NCBI GenBank assembly: GCA_012518465.1
Contig: JAAYSD010000008.1
Coordinates: 1-59,960 of the forward strand
Source: Clostridiales bacterium
Lineage (GTDB): Bacteria; Bacillota; Clostridia; Oscillospirales; Ruminococcaceae
DNA: 59,960 bases
Direction of reading: 5' to 3'
A program made the translations under genes and the position numbers. The notes beneath the pieces were generated by a model that saw nothing but the letters and a program-made list of their open reading frames with translations, did no database searches and was not told where the DNA came from. Shown in pieces: positions 44,971 to 54,657 of this stretch. Each line of letters begins with the position of its first letter. Position 1 is the first letter of the stretch.

Positions 44971-45913
44971 TAGCCATTCCTCTATATGGTGGAGTTACAT
45001 TGGATACAATTCTCCTTAGAATAGAATTTATAGTAACTTTTTTAATTTTTGCCTCCTGTGATAAAATGATTCTATGTGATAAGACAGCTGAAATAACTCT
45101 TATAACATCTTCAGGTACAACATAGCTACGACCTTTAATATAGGCATATCCTTGAGCCGCTCTCATAAGAGAAATTGACGCTCTGGGGCTTGCTCCAAGC
45201 TCAATCATTGGGTCCTGCCTTGTTTTTGATACTAAAGCTACAATATACTTTAAAATATTTCTATCTACATCAACGTTTTTGACAGAATCTATATGATAAA
45301 TAATCTCTTCTTTTGATAAAATAGAATTAACATTATTAATCGGATTTTGATTTTTACGGTCAATAATTATATTAAGCTCTTCCTCTAATGAAGGATAACC
45401 AATAGTAAGCTTAAAAAAGAATCTGTCTAGCTGTGCCTCCGGCAAAGCAAAGGTGCCTACATAACCATGACAATTTTGAGTAGCAATAACCATAAATGGC
45501 TTTGGCAGCTTATGTACAGTTCCATCAACAGAAACTTGCTTTTCCTCCATTGCCTCAAGTAAGGCAGATTGAGTTTTCGGCGTTGTTCTGTTTATTTCAT
45601 CAGCCAGCAAGATATTTGTCATCACCATTCCCGAGCGATACTCAAACTTATTTAATTCCTTATTAAACATAGTAAAGCCGGTAATATCACTTGCCATTAC
45701 ATCAGGGGTGAACTGTGCCCTTTTGCAAAAAAGTCCGGTAGATTTTCCTAAAGCTGATGCTAGTGTAGTTTTTCCAACACCGGGAACGTCCTCGATAAGC
45801 ACATGTCCTTCACAAAGCAGTGCTATCATTAACATTTCTACGATATCCTTTTTACCGATTATCACCTTCTCTATTTCGTCAATGGCTGAATTAATACTAG
45901 CTATGCTGTTCAT
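44963..45913 (-). CDS. MoxR family AAA+ ATPase
   Basis: A 316-residue AAA+ protein. Walker A is EDVPGVGKTTLA, Walker B is ILLADEINR, and sensor 1 is MVIATQN. The second domain contains a helical lid with ASPRASISLMRAAQGYA, the MoxR signature. I set the start at ATG 45913 (MNSIASINSA) with AAGGGAA before it; the longer reading enters the structured repeat. It heads the moxR-DUF58-transglutaminase operon. Confidence 0.92.
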   Translation of the reverse strand: MNSIASINSAIDEIEKVIIGKKDIVEMLMIALLCEGHVLIEDVPGVGKTTLASALGKSTGLFCKRAQFTPDVMASDITGFTMFNKELNKFEYRSGMVMTNILLADEINRTTPKTQSALLEAMEEKQVSVDGTVHKLPKPFMVIATQNCHGYVGTFALPEAQLDRFFFKLTIGYPSLEEELNIIIDRKNQNPINNVNSILSKEEIIYHIDSVKNVDVDRNILKYIVALVSKTRQDPMIELGASPRASISLMRAAQGYAYIKGRSYVVPEDVIRVISAVLSHRIILSQEAKIKKVTINSILRRIVSNVTPPYRGMANG

Positions 45914-45946
45914 TATTTTAATTCCCTTCAAATAAAATCGAATGAT

Positions 45947-46183
45947 GTTATACCGTGAAAACAGCGTTTTCATGGTATAATTGCCCATCAAAAGGCGATT
46001 GTCAGCGACAAAGTCGATGACGAGCCGTTGGGCATAAAAAGTATAATAAACGCTTGCGTTTGTTATACCGTGAAAACAGCGTTTTCATGGTATAATTGCC
46101 CATCAAAAGGCGGTTGTCAGCGACAAAGTCGGTGACGAGCCGTTGGGCATAAGTGTATAATAAACGCTTGCGTTTATTATACC
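45947..46183. repeat. Tandem duplicated 115-bp hairpin-rich element
   Basis: Two head-to-tail copies (45947-46061 and 46062-46175) differ at only a few positions, and the first 8 bases of a third follow. Each copy holds three foldable parts: a 15-bp stem around GTGAAAAC-AGC-GTTTTCAT, a branched module bounded by TGCCCA/TGGGCA with inner TTGTC-AGC-GACAA, and a 12-bp stem GTATAATAAACG-CTTG-complement that reaches into the start of the next copy. It fills the 321-base gap between hemW and moxR. No credible ORF; a reading frame crossing the copies is an artefact. Confidence 0.85.
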
Positions 46184-46234
46184 ACAAAGAAAAACTAAAT
46201 TCAACATTTATAGCAAATTGTAAAACAATTGTAA

Positions 46235-47317
46235 TTAAAAAATCAGCTTTTCGATAATATTATTTGATAACAAAAACCCCTCTTTTGTAAGATAAATTCC
46301 AGTTTCATCAATATTAATAAGCTGTTTAGGAATAATTTTCGCCTTATTTATCAGCTCATCCTTATTAACACCGAATTGTCCTATCTCATCAAATAATATA
46401 CCTTTACTTAGCCTTAGTTTCAGCATAGCCCATTCATCAAAGGTTTTAGGATTTTCTTCTGTTATATAGATATTTTGTAAGGGCATTTCTATAAACTCTC
46501 TTAAATTTCTTAAAACAGCAAATCTCCTTCCACCGTAAAAAGAATGTGATGAAGGACCTATGCCAATATATTCTTCACTGTCCCAGTATTTTAAGTTATG
46601 CTTGCTTTCAAAACTTCGCTTTGCAAAATTACTAATCTCATACTGAAAAAAGCCATTTTTCTCTAGTTCATCACAGGTTAGTATATATAAATCTGATGTA
46701 AAATCTTCATCAGGCAGTTTAGGAGGATTTTTATAAAATCCTGTTCCCTCTTCAATTTTAAGCATATAAGCTGAAATGTGCGTAATAGGCAGCTTTGCAA
46801 GTTCGTTAATAGAATGATACAAGCTTTGCCTATTTTGATATGGAATTCCAAGCATTAAATCAGCACTAATATTTTTAAACCCTATTTCACAGGCATCGAT
46901 TATTGAATTAATTGCTGTTTGAGAATTATGCAGCCTGCCCAAAGCCAATAGCTCATCATCATTCAAGCTTTGCACTCCAAAGGAAACCCTGTTCACCCCT
47001 GATTCATAAAGAATTTCAAGGGCTTCTTTCGTTGTACTTTCTGGATTTGCCTCAATAGTTATTTCAGCATTAGCAGAAATTTTTAAGTTTATTTGTTTTA
47101 AAATATCAGCAATTTCATTATACAACAAAATAGGAGTGCCGCCTCCAAAATAAACTGTATCAAAAACTTCATCATATGCAGAAATATTCCGCAAAACTGC
47201 ATTTTTATAATCATCAGCAGTACTAGCGGAATATTTAATTGAATAAAAATCACAGTATGGGCATTTGCTCCTGCAAAAAGGAACATGAATATACAAGCCT
47301 AAATCCTTATTCGCCAT
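46235..47317 (-). CDS. hemW: HemW-like radical SAM protein
   Basis: A 360-residue radical SAM protein of the HemN/HemW family. GLYIHVPFCRSKCPYCDFYS carries the Cys-x3-Cys-x2-Cys cluster, and FGGGTPIL, IEANPEST and SFGVQSLNDDELLALGR follow. Length and the lack of the HemN N-terminal extension favour HemW, a heme chaperone, rather than a true oxygen-independent coproporphyrinogen oxidase. It is downstream of lepA, the usual arrangement in Firmicutes, with two small genes between. Confidence 0.9.
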   Translation of the reverse strand: MANKDLGLYIHVPFCRSKCPYCDFYSIKYSASTADDYKNAVLRNISAYDEVFDTVYFGGGTPILLYNEIADILKQINLKISANAEITIEANPESTTKEALEILYESGVNRVSFGVQSLNDDELLALGRLHNSQTAINSIIDACEIGFKNISADLMLGIPYQNRQSLYHSINELAKLPITHISAYMLKIEEGTGFYKNPPKLPDEDFTSDLYILTCDELEKNGFFQYEISNFAKRSFESKHNLKYWDSEEYIGIGPSSHSFYGGRRFAVLRNLREFIEMPLQNIYITEENPKTFDEWAMLKLRLSKGILFDEIGQFGVNKDELINKAKIIPKQLINIDETGIYLTKEGFLLSNNIIEKLIF

Positions 47318-47534
47318 ATCTGTTTAGCTTTTCAATGGGTGTTATACTCTGTACAACGTATAAATTAACGATTTTTTCTACTTTCTTTTTCTTTTTGCCA
47401 AAGCCCTCTTCATCTTCTATAACAGCAATAGCACCTTCAATTTCCTTCAACTCGCCTGTAAGCGAAAATAAACTATTGGTATCAATATTAAACGTGCACT
47501 TCCAACCGATATATTTTTTTAAATATTCAAACAT
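47307..47534 (-). CDS. Small Sm-like beta-barrel protein (copy 2)
   Basis: A 75-residue protein: a short N-terminal helix (FEYLKKYIG) then five beta-like strands, WKCTFNIDT, LTGELKEIEG, IAVIEDE, KKKVEKIVNLYVV. The pattern helix + IG + strand + G-x-L + E-G + A-x-V resembles the next gene upstream (47545-47763), so the two are diverged duplicates. The layout recalls Sm/SH3-like barrels, but I cannot name a family. Overlaps hemW by 11 bases. Confidence 0.6.
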   Translation of the reverse strand: MFEYLKKYIGWKCTFNIDTNSLFSLTGELKEIEGAIAVIEDEEGFGKKKKKVEKIVNLYVVQSITPIEKLNRYGE

Positions 47535-47544
47535 TTTTTAACTC

Positions 47545-47763
47545 CTAGTAATTTATATCCTTTTCATACTCCACTACTTCAATGTTATTTACATAACGCA
47601 GGTTGATATAATAAGCAGTTGACCTTTCAAGCTTTTTAGTGCTCTCATCGGAAATAACTTTAGCTAAACTTCCCTCAACAGCAACCAGTCGACCCTCGTA
47701 AATATTATCATCAGTATCTATGGATACATCCTTGCCAATGGCTTCTTTTAATAAATTATACAT
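47545..47763 (-). CDS. Small Sm-like beta-barrel protein (copy 1)
   Basis: A 72-residue protein beginning MYNLLKEAIGKDVSIDTDD. I use ATG 47763 because AGGTG (47773-47769), overlapping the lepA stop, is at correct distance. The sequence gives a helix followed by strands KDVSIDT, YEGRLVAVEG, AKVISDE and INLRYVNNIEVVE, like an Sm/LSm or Hfq-type barrel. No catalytic residues. Related to 47307-47534. It lies between lepA and hemW, both linked to translation or membrane-associated work; role unknown. Confidence 0.6.
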   Translation of the reverse strand: MYNLLKEAIGKDVSIDTDDNIYEGRLVAVEGSLAKVISDESTKKLERSTAYYINLRYVNNIEVVEYEKDINY

Positions 47764-47770
47764 ATTACAC

Positions 47771-49585
47771 CTATTCATCAAGCTTTAACACACTCATAAA
47801 TGCATCCTGCGGCACTTCAACAGAGCCAAGCTGACGCATACGCTTTTTACCTTCCTTTTGTTTCTCAAGCAGCTTTTTCTTTCTGGTAATATCGCCACCA
47901 TAGCATTTTGCAAGTACATCTTTACGCAATGCCTTTATAGTTTCACGAGCAATAATCTTCCCACCGATGGCTGCTTGAATAGGCACCTCAAACATCTGGC
48001 GAGGAATATGCTCTTTAAGCTTTTCAGCAATTTTTCTACCTCTTGAATATGCCTTATCTTCATGAATTATAAACGACAAAGCATCAACAATATCACCATT
48101 TAAAAGAATATCTAGCTTAACAAGTTTTGACGGTTTAAAGCCTATTAACTCATAATCGTAGCTGGCATATCCTCTTGTTTTGGATTTCAATGCATCGAAA
48201 AAGTCATATACAATCTCATTCAAGGGCAGCTCATAATGCATATCCACACGCTTTTCATCGATATATTTCATATCTTTAAATGTGCCACGCCTATCCTGAC
48301 AAAGCTCCATTATATTCCCCACATAGTCAGAAGGGGCATAGATATGTGCATTTACCACTGGTTCTTCAGCAAGCTCAATCAAAGCAGGATCAGGATAATT
48401 AGTAGGATTATCAATCATCAGCACCTCTCCATCTGTCTTTGTAATTTTATATACAACAGATGGTGCAGTGGTAATAATATCAAGATTATACTCTCTTTCA
48501 ACTCTCTCTTGAATAATTTCCATATGAAGCAGCCCTAAAAATCCACATCTAAATCCAAAGCCAAGAGCCATTGACGTTTCAGCTTCAAAGGTTAGTGAAG
48601 CATCATTAAGCTGCAGCTTTTCCAAAGCTTCTCTTAAATCAGTGTATTTAGAACCATCAGCAGGATAAATCCCGCTAAAAACCATCGGGTTGACATTTCT
48701 ATATCCTGCGAGCATTTCCTTTGCAGGATTATCAACACTTGTAACTGTATCGCCTACCTTTGTTTCGGAAATATCCTTAATAGATGCTGCAATATAGCCT
48801 ACTTCACCTGCTTTTAGCACATCAGTAGGAATAAGGCTTTTTGCTCCCATATATCCTAGCTCTACCACGTCAAATTCAGCCTTTGTAGCCATCATACGAA
48901 TGGCATCTCCTACTTTTAAAGTACCTTGCTTTACTCTGACATATACAATTACGCCCTTATAGCTATCATAATAGCTGTCAAATATCAAAGCTTGCAAAGA
49001 AGAATCAGGGTCACCAACAGGACATGGAATATCCCGTACAATCATTTCCATAACATCTTCAATATTTATACCCATCTTTGCAGAAATGAGGGGAGCGTCC
49101 TGAGCAGGAATACCAATAACATCTTCAATTTCCTGCTTTATCAGCTCTGGCTGAGCTGAGGGCAAATCAATTTTATTAATAACGGGTAAAACCTCAAGGT
49201 CATTTTCAATTGCTAAGTATGTGTTGGCTAAAGTCTGTGCCTCTATTCCTTGGGAAGCATCAACAACTAAAACAGCCCCTTCACAAGCCACTAATGAACG
49301 AGATACCTCATAATTAAAGTCAACATGTCCCGGAGTATCAATCAAATTAAAATAATAGGTTTCTCCATCTTTAGCTTTATAGGTCAATCTTACTGCCCTT
49401 GCCTTTATAGTAATGCCTCTTTCACGCTCAAGGTCCATATTATCTAAGAGCTGCTGTGACATTTCTCTTTGTGCCACAGTCTGTGTCTGCTCTAGTAATC
49501 TGTCAGCAAGAGTAGATTTTCCATGGTCTATATGAGCAATAATTGAAAAGTTTCTAATTTTCTTTAAATATTCTCTATCCTGCAA
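47771..49585 (-). CDS. lepA: Elongation factor 4 (LepA)
   Basis: A 604-residue ribosome-bound GTPase. Start is TTG 49585 with AGGAGA 7 bases upstream. G1 [17 protein letters not shown]3 DTPGHVDF and G4 NKIDLP are intact, and the LepA-specific C-terminal domain ends with [20 protein letters not shown] and [16 protein letters not shown]. By family knowledge it remodels stalled or initiating ribosomes. It heads a likely operon lepA-Sm1-Sm2-hemW. Confidence 0.96.
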   Translation of the reverse strand: MQDREYLKKIRNFSIIAHIDHGKSTLADRLLEQTQTVAQREMSQQLLDNMDLERERGITIKARAVRLTYKAKDGETYYFNLIDTPGHVDFNYEVSRSLVACEGAVLVVDASQGIEAQTLANTYLAIENDLEVLPVINKIDLPSAQPELIKQEIEDVIGIPAQDAPLISAKMGINIEDVMEMIVRDIPCPVGDPDSSLQALIFDSYYDSYKGVIVYVRVKQGTLKVGDAIRMMATKAEFDVVELGYMGAKSLIPTDVLKAGEVGYIAASIKDISETKVGDTVTSVDNPAKEMLAGYRNVNPMVFSGIYPADGSKYTDLREALEKLQLNDASLTFEAETSMALGFGFRCGFLGLLHMEIIQERVEREYNLDIITTAPSVVYKITKTDGEVLMIDNPTNYPDPALIELAEEPVVNAHIYAPSDYVGNIMELCQDRRGTFKDMKYIDEKRVDMHYELPLNEIVYDFFDALKSKTRGYASYDYELIGFKPSKLVKLDILLNGDIVDALSFIIHEDKAYSRGRKIAEKLKEHIPRQMFEVPIQAAIGGKIIARETIKALRKDVLAKCYGGDITRKKKLLEKQKEGKKRMRQLGSVEVPQDAFMSVLKLDE

Positions 49586-49647
49586 GCGTAATTCTCCTGT
49601 TCATTGTTTATAAATCTGTAAAAATATAATTATCACAAATTAGCAAT

Positions 49648-49711
49648 AATTTCCGCCGAATAATCAGCGGAAATTACTAATGCAATACCGTACAGAGCGA
49701 GTACGGTATTG
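49648..49711. terminator. Pair of hairpins between spoVS and lepA
   Basis: Two strong stems stand 7 bases apart: AATTTCCGC (49648-49656) with 49667-49675, and a perfect 11-bp CAATACCGTAC (49683-49693) with 49701-49711, loop AGAGCGA. Neither has a long T-run on the minus strand. They likely end the purA-ymdB-spoVS transcript. Confidence 0.55.
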
Positions 49712-49723
49712 ACATAAATAAAA

Positions 49724-49984
49724 TCATCTAGGTTCAACAATAAATTTCATTGCAGTACGCTCTTCCCCGTCAATTTCAACAGTGGTAAATGCAGGAATAC
49801 AAATTAAATCAATACCTGTCAAAGCCACATATCCACGAGAAATAGCAATAGATTTTACTGCTTGGTTTGTGGCACCTGCTCCTACTGCCTGAACTTCAAC
49901 TGCATTTTTTTCTCTCACAACTGCTGCAATTGCTCCTGCCACCGATTTTGGTACCGAATGTGCTGAAACTTTAATAATTTCCAT
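49724..49984 (-). CDS. spoVS: Stage V sporulation protein S
   Basis: An 86-residue protein identical in length to SpoVS of Bacillus: IIKVSAHSVPKSVAGAIAAV, VQAVGAGATNQAVKSIAISR and AMKFIVEPR. Start ATG 49984 with AGGTGAT upstream; a longer reading is not needed. An Alba-like fold with a role in spore coat and septation is known in Bacillus; homologues also occur in some non-spore-formers. It follows ymdB, the same order as in Bacillus. Confidence 0.95.
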   Translation of the reverse strand: MEIIKVSAHSVPKSVAGAIAAVVREKNAVEVQAVGAGATNQAVKSIAISRGYVALTGIDLICIPAFTTVEIDGEERTAMKFIVEPR

Positions 49985-50034
49985 AGGATCACCTGCCCTT
50001 TCGTTATTATTCAAGCGTTAAAACGCTGAATTCC

Positions 50035-50823
50035 TTATAGACTGTGCTGTATCCTTTTTATATCTACACTTTTTCCACTATTGTAATCAAGGGTAATAAT
50101 AACCCCATCAAGCTGTATATTATCGGCTAAAACCTCATGCCTTTTAAAAACATATTCTGTATAGCTATCTATAATTATATCGGGTTTTATGCCTAAAACT
50201 GAATCCTTAGAGCCACACATACCCACATCCGTAATATATGCGGTATGATTTTTTAAAATTGTTTCATCGGCAGTTTGCACATGAGTATGTGTGCCGATAA
50301 CAGCAGAAACCTTTTCTTCCAAAAAGAATCCCATTGCCTTTTTTTCAGAAGAAGCCTCAGCATGAAAATCAACAACAATATTGTTTAAATTATTACTTTT
50401 TAAAAAATTTTCCATCTCCGAAAAAGGGTTATCAATAGGTGTCATAAAAGCTCTGCCCATTAAGTTTACCACTCCTATTTCGCAAAACCCTAAATCCACC
50501 TTAACAAATCCAACCCCCGGTGCAGCAGTTCCTAAATTCAACGGTCTGATTAATGGTCTGTCGCTGTTGAAGTAGTCGAATATTTCACGTCTGCGAAAGC
50601 AATGATTACCCGTAGTTATTACATCAACACCAGATCTGAATAGGAAATCAGCAGAAAATGGTGTAATTCCATTTCCGTCAGCTGAGTTTTCACCATTTGC
50701 AATGACAAGCTGAATATCATTTTCATATCTGATATTGTTTAATTGGCGGGAAACGTACTTACAACCGGCACTTCCCACAATATCTCCAATAAAAAGAATT
50801 TTTAAAAACCCATCATTCCGCAT
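50035..50823 (-). CDS. ymdB: YmdB family metallophosphoesterase
   Basis: A 262-residue dinuclear metal phosphodiesterase. Metal ligands appear in FIGDIVGSAG, NGENSADGNG, TTGNHCFRRREI, DFHAEASSEKKA and VIGTHTHVQTAD. In Bacillus YmdB hydrolyses cyclic nucleotides and sways the choice between motility and biofilm, and lies between rny and spoVS. Here purA precedes it (1 base from the purA stop) and rny is absent. Start ATG 50823 has AAGG upstream. Confidence 0.92.
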   Translation of the reverse strand: MRNDGFLKILFIGDIVGSAGCKYVSRQLNNIRYENDIQLVIANGENSADGNGITPFSADFLFRSGVDVITTGNHCFRRREIFDYFNSDRPLIRPLNLGTAAPGVGFVKVDLGFCEIGVVNLMGRAFMTPIDNPFSEMENFLKSNNLNNIVVDFHAEASSEKKAMGFFLEEKVSAVIGTHTHVQTADETILKNHTAYITDVGMCGSKDSVLGIKPDIIIDSYTEYVFKRHEVLADNIQLDGVIITLDYNSGKSVDIKRIQHSL

Positions 50824-50824
50824 C

Positions 50825-52144
<1,320 letters not shown>

Positions 52145-52153
52145 TTACGATTA

Positions 52154-52182
52154 ATTATATCATATTATTTTAACTAAAACAA
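52154..52182 (-). promoter_or_regulatory. Promoter of purA
   Basis: TTGTTT (52182-52177), 17-base spacer, TATAAT (52159-52154) on the minus strand; start near 52147. Confidence 0.55.
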
Positions 52183-52238
52183 TAGATTTTTGCAAAAATT
52201 AGAAAAATAATTATTAAATTTTAATTAATATTTTCATT

Positions 52239-54617
52239 TTACCAGAATCTCTTATCTTTTTTTGTTTTTATAATATCAAAAACAACCAGTAGTAATATTA
52301 TGCCAAAAGCACACACGCTGATTATTGAAGTAATATTTTGATATGGTGGTGTGTAAATAAACTCAATGTTATTTACCTCTCCTGCCTTGGCTTCAACAGC
52401 CATAAATCCTATTTGTACCTTGTATATCGGGACCTCTTCACCATTTATATAAGCTTTGTAGCCATCGTTATAAGGCACGGAAAAGAATACCAAATTATCC
52501 TCTTCACCCTGCCACGTCGCCTCAAACCCTGTATTTGTTGCAACAAATGAAGTACATGAGGTTTCAGCTCGCTGTGTACAATCAGAAAAATAATTATATG
52601 AATTTACTTCATCAAAATCATTTTCTAAATCAAATTTTTTAAGAGAAGTAAAGCTCTCTGCATTTTCTGCTACTTCATCTTCTAGAACAATAGCTTTCAT
52701 CAGCATCAAGGACCGTGTAATATTGCCTTCTATCTTCAAAAAATCGCTTTTACTAATATAATAATCATAGGTAAAGCCCATAGGCACGTAAAATTCATTT
52801 TCATAAACCTTATAGCTATGCCTGTTATCTAGATAGAAAAAGCCTCTCACTGGGAGCGTAGATTTTTCCCACGAAAGAAATTCCACCATATCATCATTAT
52901 AAACTGCATATTTCACAGACAGCAGCCCTCGCAAGGGATAGTAAACATCAGATATATCCGAATAAACGAACCTTTTTATTCCAATAGCATTATAAAAATC
53001 TACCTCGGATTGGGAAATGTTGCTATTAAAAGTAGCCATAGATGGTATATCCCACCACATATGTGCATTATGATGAATTTTCGTAGTATCAAATCTAAAT
53101 AAATTTTCTTCTTTTAAATCATCAAAGGTATCTTGACTATAAACATATTCCTTTAAATATTTTTTATTAGCATCATAATTTGTAATAGAATTTGCTAAAG
53201 TTACAATCATTAAATTTAAAAAGCATACAAATATAACCAGATATTTAGAATAATAAATAAGATTTTTAAATTTTTCATGATTAATCCATCTCTTTATTAT
53301 TATCAAGCAAGCAACAGCTATAAATGTATAAATAATAAGGAAAACTACATCAATATATTGGAAAAAAGCCATTGTTACGATGTTTTCACTAGATGCAACT
53401 GGGTAAACAATTCCAGCAAATAACGCTACGCAAACCGTTACTATTATCGTATAAATAGCAGAACGGTCAAAAGCCGCTTGCATTTCCCTCCTGTTATCCA
53501 AAACATAGCCGGTAGCAAGGGTCATCATCATAATCGGCATATATAGCCATCTTGCTGTATAAAAAGACGTAAAACCCGAGTATGCACTATTTAAAATTGG
53601 AACAAACATCATAATTAAAGAGGTGATTGATAGAATTGAAGCAAAGTGCTTAGGACGCTTTGCTACAAAAGCAAATACACCTGCTAGTGAAAAAACAGGG
53701 ATATAAGCATAGTTGCTTGTCCAGCGACTTGTAGAATTTTTAATATAAAAGCTATCCATCAAAGGCGAATCAGCAGGAAAAAGCAAGCCACGAATTATTT
53801 CAAGGTACTTTGTAGGCTCATAAAAAAGCATATCCATACCCTCTAGCTTATCCTCAAGCCTTGAATTTCCAGTAATAAACAGAACAGCTGGTAATAAAAT
53901 AGCTCCGGCAAATACCCCTAAAACCCCCTCTAAAAACAAATGAAGGAAGGATTTTAAAGTGAATTTATAAGACCTTGTAATAATTTTCACAAAATAATAA
54001 AGAACGCAGAAAATTACCTCTCCAACAAAAAACACATAATTAGTATACATCATTAAAGCTACTACAAAGGCAAAATATCCTTTTCTCTGATTTTCGACAA
54101 GCTCATCCATAGCAATAAGCATGAGAGGAAAAAAAGCAACAGCATCATGAAAATGATTATAAAATATATTGAAGACCTGAAAGCCTGAAAATGCGTACAT
54201 CAAAGCACACATTAAAGCAATATCATCGGCTCTTAGATATCTCTTGAAATAAGCATAAGACGTAATAGCAGCAACACCAAATTTTAGTGCAAGCAATAAG
54301 GACATCAAATAAGGCAGTGCCATTGACGGCAGCCAAGATACTAACCTGAAAAAAGGTGACCAATATGTATAAAAACTATAAGATCCAACAACAGGAGTTC
54401 CTAGTCCTGTTATCCAGCTAATAGTAGAGTTATTTTGCAATGCCTCCTTACTTAAAATATAAAATGGTATTTGCTGTGTTTTAAAATCATTTGTCATTAG
54501 CAAAATTCCATCTGATAAAAAGCTAGTGATAAAGAAAATAAAAAAAGAAACAAGAAAGGCAATTGAAAAAACTTTAAAATATTGATTTTTAGTAATAGAT
54601 TTAAAACTAATTTTCAT
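52239..54617 (-). CDS. YfhO family multispanning membrane protein
   Basis: A 792-residue protein with about twelve to thirteen transmembrane helices in the first 480 residues (the first near residues 13-33), a large extracellular beta-rich domain (about 490-760) and a last helix (about 765-785) before a basic tail. The N-half contains NDFKTQQIPFY and HFHDAVAFFPLML, as in GT-C-fold glycosyltransferase relatives of the YfhO family, which in Bacillus and Listeria glycosylate wall or lipoteichoic acids. The exact sugar target is unknown. Last gene of the prsA-degV-decarboxylase operon. Confidence 0.88.
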   Translation of the reverse strand: MKISFKSITKNQYFKVFSIAFLVSFFIFFITSFLSDGILLMTNDFKTQQIPFYILSKEALQNNSTISWITGLGTPVVGSYSFYTYWSPFFRLVSWLPSMALPYLMSLLLALKFGVAAITSYAYFKRYLRADDIALMCALMYAFSGFQVFNIFYNHFHDAVAFFPLMLIAMDELVENQRKGYFAFVVALMMYTNYVFFVGEVIFCVLYYFVKIITRSYKFTLKSFLHLFLEGVLGVFAGAILLPAVLFITGNSRLEDKLEGMDMLFYEPTKYLEIIRGLLFPADSPLMDSFYIKNSTSRWTSNYAYIPVFSLAGVFAFVAKRPKHFASILSITSLIMMFVPILNSAYSGFTSFYTARWLYMPIMMMTLATGYVLDNRREMQAAFDRSAIYTIIVTVCVALFAGIVYPVASSENIVTMAFFQYIDVVFLIIYTFIAVACLIIIKRWINHEKFKNLIYYSKYLVIFVCFLNLMIVTLANSITNYDANKKYLKEYVYSQDTFDDLKEENLFRFDTTKIHHNAHMWWDIPSMATFNSNISQSEVDFYNAIGIKRFVYSDISDVYYPLRGLLSVKYAVYNDDMVEFLSWEKSTLPVRGFFYLDNRHSYKVYENEFYVPMGFTYDYYISKSDFLKIEGNITRSLMLMKAIVLEDEVAENAESFTSLKKFDLENDFDEVNSYNYFSDCTQRAETSCTSFVATNTGFEATWQGEEDNLVFFSVPYNDGYKAYINGEEVPIYKVQIGFMAVEAKAGEVNNIEFIYTPPYQNITSIISVCAFGIILLLVVFDIIKTKKDKRFW

Positions 54618-54657
54618 ACTTTATAAATCACGCCCATTATTTTATTTGTATTTGTAA

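Noticed and set aside
46002..46187. A 61-codon minus-strand reading frame across the tandem repeat
   Set aside because: It is produced by the 115-bp repeat itself (the protein repeats too), has no ribosome site, and lies wholly in hairpin arms.
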